From contig BLXT01007695.1 of NCBI GenBank assembly GCA_019648995.1, forward strand, positions 726,319-749,360: a stretch of DNA of 23,042 nt, written 5' to 3'. Of this stretch, positions 1-12,800 are shown in pieces. The notes below the pieces were generated by a model that made no database searches, was not told the origin of the DNA, and saw only the letters and a list, made by a program, of their open reading frames with translations. The position numbers and the translations under genes were made by a program. The stretch is from Plakobranchus ocellatus. Lineage: Eukaryota > Mollusca > Gastropoda > Plakobranchidae. Position 1 is the stretch's first letter, and each line of letters starts with the position of its first letter.

Positions 1-3000
1 AAAAATTTAAAAAAAAAAAAAAAAAAAAAGCTTAGCTTTTCTGACCATATTTATGTTTCATTACAACAAAATCAGATGTGCAGCACTTCAAGTCAACAAG
101 GAGACAGCTTTGGTAAATCCTTTCTTGTAAATCCAAATTGTTCTTTCAACAAGATTAAAATTTAATGTGAAGGCTACTCCATTATGTGCCTTTCATTTCA
201 TCACTGACATGCATGACTGAATCTTATTTACATTATATCTATTACGATCTTCTACCAAACAAAATGTTCACCAAAATTCAAAGAAAATCCTGCAGTTTTA
301 GATGTTATTTTAATTGTGGTGCATTTCGCAGTGAAAAAAATCCACACTATTTTCCGAGAAAAATTTCTCCTTTTGTGATGACAATATACATTTTATTTCT
401 GTCAATAGCTTCTTGCTAAAAAGGGGACTTCACAATTTATACAAATTGTAGATAAATAAATAGTTCATAGGCTGCTCAAATCTAGTAGTTGGAATAGAAA
501 TTTAGCAGATATTTTGAAGCTTCAACAAAACACTTCCAATGAGTCAGATGTAAACAATAATGGTTGCGAGAAATATGCAGGTGAAGAAATGAGGAGCTGA
601 TTTTAAAAATTATATTAGAAAAAGAAACACTGCTGTATTTTATGACTCAGTTGAGAATTTTATTAATTTTTAGCCATTGCAAAGGTATCAGACTCATTTG
701 AAGTGGTTGTGAGGGGACAGTATTTAAAGCATTTTGTTATCTTTGCTGCAAGATTATTCATCATAACATAAATAAATATTCTATTTTCACAACCACTTGA
801 TAATAAATTATATCCAAATTCTTATAATCGTTTACTTGTAGCATTCAAAGGATAAATTTTCTTCAAGATAAAATCAAATTGCATACTAAACTCTTGCTGG
901 GTAGCTGACACCATTTGATACCAATTTTTTTTTAGAAAGTAATGTCGGTTTTGTGGTGAGCTTAACACTCTTCTTTTGATACAGGCTTCTATTATCCCTG
1001 CCCTCTTTTGCATTAGCATGGTTGCGTTACAAAAGGAACAAAACATGTTCACTCAACAAGATAAAGATTTTAAAATCATGAATACACCTGCAAGATATGT
1101 AGATGCACTATTTCAATGTTTTATTGCAAAAAAAAAAAAGTTTGAAAATGTACATTTTTTACAAAAAAAAAAACAAAACAAACCCACACACACACACTAA
1201 ACTCTTATTTTTTTTTTTGAAACAATGTGATAGTATTCACACAACAAAGGAAGATAAAAAATATATTATTATTACTATTATTAACATCTTTGTCTCACAA
1301 TGGTTTGAATAACAATATAAAAAGAAAAGAATGGTGAAAAAATTGTGAAAAATTACATTTCTTGATTTAAAAAACAAATACATGTACTTACATCAATAAC
1401 ATGGACTTAAAAGTAAAGGAACCTTAAGGACCAAAGCCATATATGTATGACTATTGTTGACTACATCTTAAAAATGTGCTACAATTGCTGCTTTTTATTG
1501 TGTCAGGCAAATTGTAAAAGGCTGTTCAAATCTAAAAGTAAATTTATGTATACATTGCATCACCATTTGCAACTCCCTCCAATTCATAGTGGAATCAATT
1601 CAATTCCAAGGTATTTTAGAAAAACCAGTCGCCTTGAATTGTCCAAAACAAGACAATGTGTAAGTGAGCAAATAAAACCAAACCCCTAACTAAAAGTATT
1701 TGCATTACTTTATCTTAAAGATTTTTTTAAGTGGTAAGAAAAATGCCCTTTTGGGAGATTTTCATTTTTTATGTTGCAAACTCCTTGCTAGGTCTCGGCA
1801 GAGAGGACATAATGTTTCACTTTCAGTTTTTTTTTTAAACACATGCTTTATATCCAAGAAATATTGAGATAGATGAGGAAAATATGAAGAAAAAAAAATG
1901 TTTTAACAAACCAAAGAAAAGAAAAAAAAAAATGCTAACAACAACTTTGGCTTATCAGAGTTTGCCTTTTGAGATTTCCACCAAAGCATTTACTAGACGT
2001 TTTTCCAAGAGAGTGTTATACTAAAACTAAACCAAACTGAATGAAAATGATGCAAGATAAATTACCTAGAACTAATTGCAGTCTTATTAAAAGCATTTGG
2101 CAAATCCAGATAAAGCAACTTTTCCTTTCATAATTAATTGGCATAAAATGAAATTAAGTGAAACCAAGAATTAGCCACACTTTAAGTCATGTAACCACAA
2201 GGTATGTGTTTACAGCAATGTTGAACACTTCCTCACTTCTGGGCTCTGGATGAAATAATTTAGATGACTCATGTTATGCCTTTGGATGAGATACCATCTT
2301 AACTATGATTTTGCTGAGTAAACCTGCAGGGTGGGAGTAAAATTTTCTTTAACAGAAAAAACAGTCTGAATGTTTACAGTTGCAACTCATCCTCTGCAAT
2401 AATTTGTAAAAAGCACAAAGAACCAACTAGTGCTATCAAATCTGGGTGCCTCTGCATTCCATCTAACTGGGTGAGAAAAATACTCAAGGGCTAAATAATC
2501 AACTTCAATACCATCAAATATGTAATGTTACAAAGAAAAATGAAATGGCATTTAGCTGTTATGGGGCAAGTATTAAAGATTCATGTTGACAAGATCCAAA
2601 TCTTGATGAGCCCTAACTTACACAATTTCGCTAAAGCTGCATCCCTCTTAAATAGAACTTTCAGATGTGGCAAGGGAATACTGAACCTTACTTAGAGCAT
2701 AAGAAACATCTCTGAAAGTATCTGTTAATCTATTATCCTCACCCTGGAAGTTTCATACATTTTTTCCAACTTTATACTTAAAATTTGTTATGGTATACCA
2801 TGTCCAGGCTGGTTAAGCCACAGTAAGCAGAGAAAAACACTAAACTTTGCACAAGACTTCAGAAATATGACGATGTAAGGACCGACGAGACCTTTGAACC
2901 ATACATTCTATGACCAACACATATGTCAAAATTTATCTATCTAACCATTAGCACCTTTTTAAATTTAAACAATAAATAAAATTTACTTATATGCAATTAG

Positions 3001-3050
3001 ATGCAAACTGCATTTAGGGACATTGCCAGCTGCCTTATGAAATAATTTAG

Positions 3051-3056
3051 TTTATT
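3051..3056 (-). terminator. Candidate poly(A) signal AATAAA
   Basis: TTTATT on the plus strand reads AATAAA on the transcript strand, about 555 nt after the stop codon. Other AATAAA words on this strand at 1494-1499, 1120-1125, 658-663 and 392-397 are equally possible, so the true cleavage site is open. Confidence 0.3.
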
Positions 3057-3246
3057 TACATGTCATCCTTAAGACTACCAATGCTTAGTAACATTCAAAA
3101 CAAAATATATTAGAAAAACTATACAAATAACATTTTAAGGATGAATATGTATGGAGTCACAGTAAATAAAATGAAAACCAAAAGCAGTTAGTTAACATAC
3201 CTTTGTAATATGACTATTAATAAATTCCCCAAACATTTTGCTGCAT

Positions 3247-3266
3247 ATACCAGGTACACCTGGTAT
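3247..3266. repeat. Perfect 9-bp inverted repeat with 2-nt loop
   Basis: ATACCAGGT and ACCTGGTAT flank AC at 3256-3257. It lies in the probable 3' UTR, about 350 nt after the stop codon, so the transcript could fold into a short hairpin. No known RNA motif is recognised. Confidence 0.8.
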
Positions 3267-3611
3267 TGCTAGAATAATCGTTTAAAGCTTAGAAATAGAA
3301 AGGGAGAAGCAAAATCCATTTTTTCACCAAAAATTTTCTAAAAAATCAAAACTACTTATCCCATCATTGGGCTCTTTTCTCAACTCATATACATAAATAC
3401 TACATGCACACTGACAGTGCACTACAATCCCATGAAGTTTTTAATTTGAGAAATTTGTGACTTACAATTACATTACAACGGATATAAAAAAAACCACTTT
3501 GTCAAATTAGCAACAGGGTATGCTAATCAAAGACATTAAACAATTGTCTGTAGTCTGCAGTCAAATTATGCTGCATATAAATTATTTACATTTGTTGCTG
3601 TCATGTTGGCT

Positions 3612-3719
3612 CTACCTCAGTACGAGCATCTTGTAGTTCACCTTCTTCTTCAACCGCCGGCCTTCTTGGTTTAATGGGAGCATCTCTTCTTGGTCATACT
3701 TACTGTCAGTGGCCTCTGA
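3612..3719 (-). CDS. KDM4: Coding exon 16: basic C-terminal tail and stop codon (residues 1916-1950)
   Basis: Acceptor ATTTCCAG|TCAGAG. In frame it encodes [13 protein letters not shown], then [14 protein letters not shown] and NYKMLVLR, ending at TAG (3614-3612). The tail is basic near its end and carries no domain. I do not recognise this C-terminus as closely matching a vertebrate KDM4, but its open frame, good acceptor, codon phase and the total frame sum support it. Confidence 0.88.
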   Translation of the reverse strand, partial: SEATDSKYDQEEMLPLNQEGRRLKKKVNYKMLVLR

Positions 3720-3837
3720 CTGGAAATCCGAAACACATTAAGTCAAAAGATTTGAAAAATAATGAAACATCAACTTTTGCAATTTCTACCTTTTCACAAC
3801 TGCTGCACAACAACTCTATGCAGGTCTTCTAGGTTTA

Positions 3838-3881
<44 letters not shown>

Positions 3882-6800
3882 AACATGAGCCACTTAAATA
3901 CAAAATCTTTGAAAACCTCATCCGGAAATGTGAGGAAAAAGAATCAATATCTAACTTAACTCTTCATACTAGTTGCAATATGTTTTTCTTTTTCATTAAA
4001 TGCAGGCTTGCCTTTATTGAAGAAAAAAAAAACCAACAGCCAACGCATCACAAATATGTTGACATAAGCTCTAAGAGATCTGACACTCAGCTAGTATGGA
4101 ATTTTATATGGCAACAAAAAGGGGAAGAAAAATATAAGTGCACACAGAAAAATACCACTTTGACTTCTGTATCTCACTAAACTAAAATACAAAAACAAGA
4201 GATGACTTGCTTTTTTTCATTTGCAAGTAACATATCTTGATTAACACTGCTATTACATGTGAAAATGCTCTGTTTTTTTTAACCCTTTAAAGCCCATAAA
4301 GCTGATTTATCAGCCATAAACTATTGTCACTAATGAAAACAAATATAAAAAAGAAAAACCCATAAAGAAAGAAGAGAAAAAAGACAAAAGTTACATACCA
4401 TTCTGTTTCTGATGTGCCTGGGAATTTCTTCAGATTGAGACCAAAGTTCCTCCCTACGAGCTTGATATTGAGAATTGTCCTCAAATTCCATCTGCCATAT
4501 AAAACAAGAACAAAAAATCCTCAACAAAAATATTGGTTTCTTTCTTCACATTTCACACAGAATAATTATTGAGATAATCCTACCAATATTTTAATTTATG
4601 ATCTTTAAATGTGCAAAAAGCTTTTATGTGTTAATGCCACGCCTTTACTTATGACATTTTTATATTAAAAAAAACAACAACATTCATTCCTATTTCAATA
4701 ATGAAAAAACAAAAAAAGGAAAATAGGAAATCCTTTGCCATTTTTATAAAAAAAATGGATCTATAGCTTTGTATTGCAACTGTAGCGATTAAAAAGCAAT
4801 GCTGATGACTGGTTTTTAACATTCTTGGTTGATATTAAGGCAAACCGCATTTTGCATTCACTTTTTGAAGAAAAACAGAAAGAAAAAAATTTGCTGATAT
4901 ATTACCATGAAAAAAAAAAAATTGAACTCAAAAGCCATTGAACCTTGAAAGATCTTACTCTACTCCCATAAAAACTAAAAAGTCACACCAAATATGGTGC
5001 ATATCCTCACCGTATACACATCTTGTATATTAATTTTCCTAAAGGTTGCACCATATAAGCGTCCATCAGTCCAACGAACATAAATATGTTCTCCCTTTGC
5101 AGGCGGCCCTTCTTCTACACAATTTTTTCCCTATGAAGGTGTAAAAAAAAAAAAAAGGTTAGCACAAAACCAGATTCTGCAAAGCAAAAAAAAATGAGAA
5201 ATACATTAGTGGACAATGACACATCAATGCACAACACACCCAAGGAGGAAACAAAGACCTTGATGGTAAATAAAAAAATATAAATGAAAAACTCACCACA
5301 ATATCGCTGGGCAACAGATCCTCACTAAAAGACCCATCATCAAAATCGACCTCATAGAGTCGTTTTCTTGTAACTTCCACAACCTCAGCCCAGTAAAATC
5401 GTCTGTTCACTTTGTGCTTTGCCAGAGCTGTGTCTCCTACATTCAGATCACATAGTTCCTCTGGTCGTCTGATCGCCAGGTCTTGCTTGCCATGGCCTCC
5501 ATCATTATGTCGCAAGCAAGCTATATGGATGGGCCATGGCCAGTCGCCTGCTTGGAAGACAGCTCCTGCAGCTAGGCCACATGTGACATGAAAGGAGCGG
5601 AAACAACGCCCAAATGAGCACTGAACACAAGCCGTCCGCAGTGGGTTTAACTGAGACAGGGGTGCACACAATTCACACTTCTGGAAAAGGAAAGATGACA
5701 AATATGCAAAAGTACAGTTAAGAAATTTATGTGCAGCCCATCATATACGATTAAAAAAAAAAAAGAATGCCACATTAGGAAAAAAAAATTATGTATGAGG
5801 ACCATTTTCAATAAAAGTTTACAAAGTTGTTGGCAATATTATGCCTTTTAAAAAGGCTGACAGTTACAAAGAAACTTTTTCATGAGGAATACTTTACCTC
5901 CTTGTACATAGACGGATCAGTGAAAACTCATTTTTCATTACTTGACAGAGTCAAAGTAGTCCTAAACTTTTTTCTGGTTTAGTAATTAATATCTATGTAA
6001 TGAAAATTTTGATTCACGGTAAAATTTGACTTATAATTCAATTTTCACATTCCCTCAAAGTTTCTATTAGCCATTTATAGTCATAAGAAAAAAAGTTTAA
6101 AAGGCAAAAGAGCAATGTTAAAATACCCATTTTCAACAGTTCCTTACACCAGAAACCAACAACTTAGATTTAAAATTGTCCTTCTTACCAGCTTGTAGCG
6201 CTCAGGTGCAATAGGTGTGATATCTATAGGAGAACGGTCCTTTACGTTTACAAAAGAAACCTCTTTAATGGCCAGAGAGCAAACAATGTGAGCCCAGCCT
6301 CCACTTGTGGTTGGCTTAAGAGCTCCGCCTCTCAGACAACACAAGGAACACACCTGAAAATGAAGAGTGCAAACCATTACAGTTAAAACAAATGCAAACT
6401 GCATACTTTCAAACCATACTTACTTGAAAAATCATGACAAAACTTGTTAGTTTCTTTTTCCAAAATATGATTTTACAGCAATGCCATCATAAAGTCGAAG
6501 TGGAAATGGTCAATCTGCATCTTGTTCTATAATTTTAAGTGAACCAAGTAGAGTATCATGAAAAAAATCGATGTGCCTACAATTATTGTATGTCTTGGTT
6601 TTTACTGCAATAATTATAATGTGCATTTTCAGGCAATTCTTAGCAAATAAAAAATGCCAATTACATGTGCCAATAACTAGAAAAACAAAAGTTCAATAAA
6701 GACAGTTGGACCAGTGCTTACACTTACAGAGGTTTCCTCCGTAAAATTCTGACAGGACATGCAAATCCATTCTTCTGATTTTGTGAGCAATTGTTCTCCG

Positions 6801-9800
6801 TAACAGCCTAAAAAAATAAAAAAAAATAAAAAAAACAATCACGATGCATTACATGAGCACAATCTTGCACAACCCTTAAGGAAAATTTCAGTAACAATCT
6901 GCAGTGCTATGAAAGTATTGCTGAGACAAGAGATAAAAAGCTGTAACCTCCTAATCATAATGACATGAAAATAGCTTTACTTTAACCAATCTGTACAACA
7001 TTCAATGACAAAGGCGCTAATTATCTTGAATTGAAAAAAGGTGTTATAAGGATAGAAGTAATTGCCAGTCAGACACTCACTTGCATGAACACAAACAGCA
7101 CATCTGCTACAGGACAGGAGCGGGCTGGAGCCATCCTGGTCTAAAGGAGAGTAGTCACACAGAGGCGTGTTGGGACTAGACACTGCACACATCGCAAACG
7201 AGACTTCCCTTATCAAGGGTGAGCTGCACTGAGGAGCTGCCTTGGCTGAGCTTTCTTCTACCCCGCTGTCCACCTTCATGATTATTATACAGGTCATAAA
7301 ATAATAGCAATTATATTTCGCAGTTTAACAAATTGAGGTGACAAAACTGTAAGATGATGAATGTTCACAGTTGTATGCCAAAAGTGAATCTTTTTAGACC
7401 TATAATTTACTATTACTAGGCTCTTTTAAAGTCAGACAAAAAAAAAATACAACTTGTTTCATTCATTAAGACTGCACAGCTTCAGAAAACGGTTTAAATG
7501 TGAAATATTGTTACCAAAAACTTCCTCAGTGATCTTCAAAGTTTTAAATTAGATCCTCAGAGTTCATATGATTTGATAAAAGCATCTTATAATGAGCTAT
7601 TAAATTATCTATGCCCTGAAGTCCTCTCAATGTCAAATACCTTGAAAAGCACAAGCAATAAAAAAAAAACAAACCACTTTCTAATTGGGATTAAAATTAT
7701 GTGAGCTGCACTGAAAGCTTTTCAAGCTGGACTAGTGGCCTTGCTTGAAAAAAAAAAAAATATATCACACATATCATTGACCATGACTTGGGAGAAGAAA
7801 ACAAAACCTGCACCACAAGGCTTGATTTTTTTTTTTTTTTTCAAATTAAATAAAACATTTAAAAGATTTATGGTAAATGAGATTACCAAAAGAAAACAAA
7901 CAATTTTTTCTGAAACATTGAAGAATAATGTTCATGATATCATGATATTACCTGATGTTTTTGGAAAAGACTGCAGATAGAGCAGTGAGGAGGCCTAGAG
8001 GCAACAGCTGTGTTGTACGTTTTCACAGCTTCAAGACAGTAAGGAAGATGTCGCCACAATAGATTGACATTTTCGGCCCAAGGCTGGTTTATTGTCAAGG
8101 GAGAAGACGTCACAGCTGTCTTTTTCATACCTGAGAAGTGGTAATGAATTTAGAGATGTTAATACTTCTTTTTTTCTTACTTTAAATACATTCAGGTAGG
8201 AAAAAAAAAAGCTCTACGCTGCCATTAACCCTGATTTACTCTAGCCACACATTGGGGAAAAAAAAAGGAAGACAATGATCATAAATGTGAGAAACACTTA
8301 CACTGGACATGAAAGCTATCTTTTTCATAATTTCAATTTGTGCATGTGCCATGGCCTATATATCGCTAGATATGAATTGAAAATTGAAATGAAAGAATTC
8401 CCAAATGCCAAAAGAATTCTAAACAAGCCATGAAAACTTTTTTTTTGTAATTTTGAAGATATCTTCAAACATTTTGAGATTTCTCCTACAATTAGGTATA
8501 AAAATAACTTTCATTTGCTATGAACAGACATAAAGAATGGTATCAGTAAAATGAAAGTCATTGTTAATTCAACACAAAACTATGAAAAAAATGTACAAAA
8601 AGGCTAAGACAGGGTCATTAACCACAGGGAAACTCTCAGTTTCCTATCTTGGAATCTTCCTCTAGATCTAAATCTACCTCTATATTTTCATCATCAGCAA
8701 GGGAAGACATGAAATTTTACATAAATATAAGGCTTCAAAATTCTTCACTGTTCATCTAATCAGCCTTTTTCACGCTCACATTGCAGCATGTCTCCAATCT
8801 TTGATGATGTGAACAAATTGTAAAAATTAATTTTTTAGCATATTTTTGTTTTTACTACACACTTCATCAAAATACGATTAGAACTTTGATTGGTCTAAAC
8901 AGATCCTACACGAGGAGTCCCATGTGATAGGAAGAAGACTCATTTTATTAGGAAAGTTTGTACAATCAATCAACCTTGCCTGCAGTAATTGATAATTTAG
9001 AAAGAGATGACCTTTAATGATTCAGGTGAAATTCAAAATTGGTGTATAAAACCTTTCGACTAAAGTCCACCTCCCTTCTCTCTCTCAAGAACACTACTTA
9101 TACTGAGAATCATAACATTAAAAAAAACCAGGTACCACTTATAATCAATAATTAGTAGAGAAAAAGACAAAAAGATAGGTACTTTATTTCACACAAACAA
9201 ATGGGAGGTCCACAGCATGCAATGTGAACAAACCTGTCTTGCATGAAGTTGGTGAGCTGGAACTGTTAACATTTACATGCGGGGCAAAAGGTGCTTCGTC
9301 TACCCTTTTGCTTTTTCCACCCTTCTTAAGCCTTTCCTTCCTGCATTTTTTGATCGTTGAATAGTCCACCATCTCAATCTGAATCAGAAAAAATGAGGAA
9401 GAGTGTCAAGTGGGCAGTCAAAATAGAAGGAACAACCACCAACCTACATTGATGTGAACAAAAAGTCAACAGAAGTCAACAAAACCAATGAAAACAATTA
9501 GCACATTAAAATGTTTTTCCCATTGACGTCATCAGTTACACTATAGAAGACATAACAACAATGCATCCTCAAGATGCGATAACTAATAATTCCGTTTCCA
9601 AGAGTGGTGTGCATGGGTTTTCCTACATTTCACTGGAATCCTATCACAAAGATTTCAATAACTTGGCAAATGTGATACTTTATTGATATCAATTCACCTC
9701 TTCATATGACTGATAAAAGGACAGTATTTGTTACAGAAAAAGTTTGCCTTTTAAAAAAAAATAACCTTCTATGCCAGAACAGCAATGAGATAACCGCCTA

Positions 9801-12800
9801 TGTATTGATGTGCTGGTACTAAATCTCATTAACTGCGGCCCCCCTCCCCCTCCCTTTTTTTTAATGTGTAAGCTCAAAACCAGTGAGTTTATAAATACAG
9901 ATTTGGTTCCTTATTTCTCAATCTTATTATTTTGCTTCCTATATCTACATAGGTCCTTCAGAGAGAAAGTTATTTTTTTTAAAAGAGGTAGATGTCATTT
10001 TTTCACTTAAGCAAAACATTTTAATTTCAATTTTTAAAAAATTGCTGTTCATACCTGGCGGGCTGAAAGATCAGGCTTTGTTGAGGCCGGCGTGGTTCTT
10101 TTAGAACACTGAGCTTGTTGTTGATTTGCTCCCTCTCCCTTGGCCACTGGGATTTCAACAGTCTGATTATTGTGTGAAGAAAGCTGTTGTGTGAATAACT
10201 TTGACCAAACCCTCAAATCTCCACTGACAATCATTTTTGCTGTTGGTTTCGGAACCAGTGAATTATATTCAAAACTTTGTGCAGAAACTACAGGATTTGA
10301 GTATTGCCTGTCACATGGCAGATTTGTTTGATCACAATGACTTTGATTGACATAGTTTTCATGTTTAGCATGTGCTTGCGTGTGCTGAGTACCAGGAGCA
10401 GTCCTGTCAGAAAATAGTGGAAATGACTCTGATGTGCCATTGCCTGGTGAAGATGACACATCTGCCTTAATCAGCTGTTCAGAGCAAATTGCAGATTCTT
10501 TCTTTGCAACATCATGTGTGTTACCTGACGTGAGACAGGGGGAACTGAAACACTGCTGCTCAGTAGGCTTTGGGGACAATGATGGGGGTCTGGACCACAC
10601 CTGATGGCTGGTGGTGGTTTTAGCACAGTCCAAAGAAGGTGGGCTGATGGAAGGTGAAGAAGTCACTGATGTCCCGGCAGAAGCACTGACTTCTGTTCGG
10701 AAAGTTTCCTTTTCTGTTGTTCTAGTGGCAACATGTGAAAAACCATGCATGGTACCATTTTGGTGGCTGCTGTGACCTTCCTGTCCTTTAGATAACTGGA
10801 CCAAAACCTCAGCCACAGACACATTTGAAATGGACTGAGATGAGGGTACAGTTTGTGGTGCCATACTTATGGAGTCTGGTAAGCTTTGAGGTAATACAAC
10901 TGTTTTAACTGATGCATTTGGACTAATGCTAGACTTTGCTCCAAACATTAATGTGTTTGTTGGAATATTCTGTGAATGAGAAGCAAATTGGTGAGTTTGA
11001 CTTCTGGGTAATTCAGAATGGGGCATAGGTACAGATAAGTTTGAGCTCTGAGTTAATGCTACCCTACCAAGATCTTGGGAAGTTTTACCACAATTAAAAT
11101 TGACTCTTTCATTAAGGTTTGTGGGTCTCTGATTTTGTTGCAACTGCACAGTTTTGGTTTGTTGTTGGAGCCTGCACTGTGCAAATTGAGGCTGTTGATG
11201 CCTATTTGGCATGGCCTGGGTGGAGATGAGCCTTGCCTGCTTATGTTGGGGCACAATTATAGTTGGTGCACTTGCAAAGCTGTGCTGATTTTGGTTTACA
11301 ATAAAGTAGGAATTTATACCTGGGTACACTTGATGTTGCATATGATGTAAGAGCATAGGACTTGCATTAAGTTTGGCATTCAATGCTGCAGTTTGATCAG
11401 AACTATTCAGAATTGGGCAAGTCACAGCAGTTTGAACTTGACTGTTTGCTTGAGCAGCAGGCAAGCCATGCATCCTCCATTGAAAACTATTCAACCCCTG
11501 CAAATGAGCTTTGTTCAGCATAAAGTTCTTGGGCTCACCCAAACCTGCAACCTGCTGAGGTGATACTGTTATTTCATGCGGCCCTTGCATTGAAACAGGG
11601 CTAGCTTTTAAAACTGGCACACTGTCGCGTACATTGGTGATATTTGAAGGTACAGCTGAAAAATGAGGCTGAGATAGGATAACGCGAGAGCCAGGATTTT
11701 TATTTGACACACTGGACTGTGTGGGTGCCAGCACCAAAGACTGTGTTATAGGGTTGTTTTCAAAACAAGGAGTGACATGTTGGCTCTCCTTTCCTTTATG
11801 CACAGGCTTCACTGGTGCATGAGGGGTGACAATGAATGGTTGGGTTATCTTTGATGAGGTGGGTTGGGGAGAAAAAGATGTATTCACCACATGGCTACAA
11901 GAAGAGGATACTGTTTTAAACATTTCAGATGAGCAGGACTTGGTCATTTTCTGGTCAGTAAAAAGAGACATCTTTGCTCCTGTTTGTGTTTGAGAGGAGA
12001 CCTGCTGACTGTTGGTAAGCAGAGAGATGCTGGTTGGCTGCAAATGCAAAGCCTGCCTCTTTTGAATATTTCCTGATAGGAGGTGAGTAGTTTGCACCTC
12101 TTTGCTTTTGGGTAGATTCTGGACATGATGACTCTGATAACTTTGGGGAGAAATATGGTTTTGAACCCCAATAACACCAGAAAAATCACCCGAAACTGTT
12201 TTTTTACTAGAAACAGTGCCTCCTGATGTTGTCTTTAGATTACATGTAATAAGTTTATGCTCTCCACTGGGTTTCAAAATCTCTTTCTGTAATTGAAGAG
12301 AAGAGGACTGAGTGGGATTGACTTGGGTGACACAGCTTTTGGCTGAGACAACAAAAATAGGTTTGGATTCCACATTCACTTCCATTTTATGTTTAGGCTC
12401 TCCGCCTGAGAGCATTTTAAAATTCTTTTCTGCTGAGACCAATTTTTGCTGCTGAAAGAATGGCAGGGATGGAGTTTCTAGTGGTTCTGATTTAATTGCA
12501 CATCCACTCGGTTTACAAGGAGACAAAACAGGCGGACTGACTTCTGTTTTCAGTTCAGGTTTCACATCTGGATGATGAGGGGTCAGAAGTGGTGGACTTA
12601 ACTCACACGCTTGCTGTTGACTAAGGGTGCAGTTTACCGATACTGGTAAAAATGTGTCCGCATTTGTCTTGAGAGGAATAGGCGGTGAGCTGGGCAACAA
12701 TTCACTTTTCTCTCCAGATACTTTTGCTTGAGTGGAAGGTATATGTGATGGGCTCATGCCACATTCTGTTTTACCCACCTGTTTGGCAACAGTCTCTGGC

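Larger units (their letters stand above)
1..3611 (-). other. 3' UTR and downstream flank, no gene recognised
   Basis: AT-rich sequence after the stop codon. The 3' UTR occupies an unknown part of it. ORFs of 65-80 codons on both strands have no domain, are rich in Phe/Lys from A/T runs, and lack convincing splice partners. Visible low-complexity runs include an A-run at 10-29, several A/T runs at 1129-1220, and a CA run near 1187-1198. Confidence 0.7.

Noticed and set aside
976..1689. Small plus-strand ORFs in the downstream flank
   Set aside because: Composed largely of Lys/Asn/Phe from A and T runs, with no domain and no partner exons.
3841..3879. Poly(A) tail of an inserted SINE or processed pseudogene
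   Set aside because: No target-site duplication, no A/B box and no gene-like sequence is attached; a homopolymer expansion is simpler.
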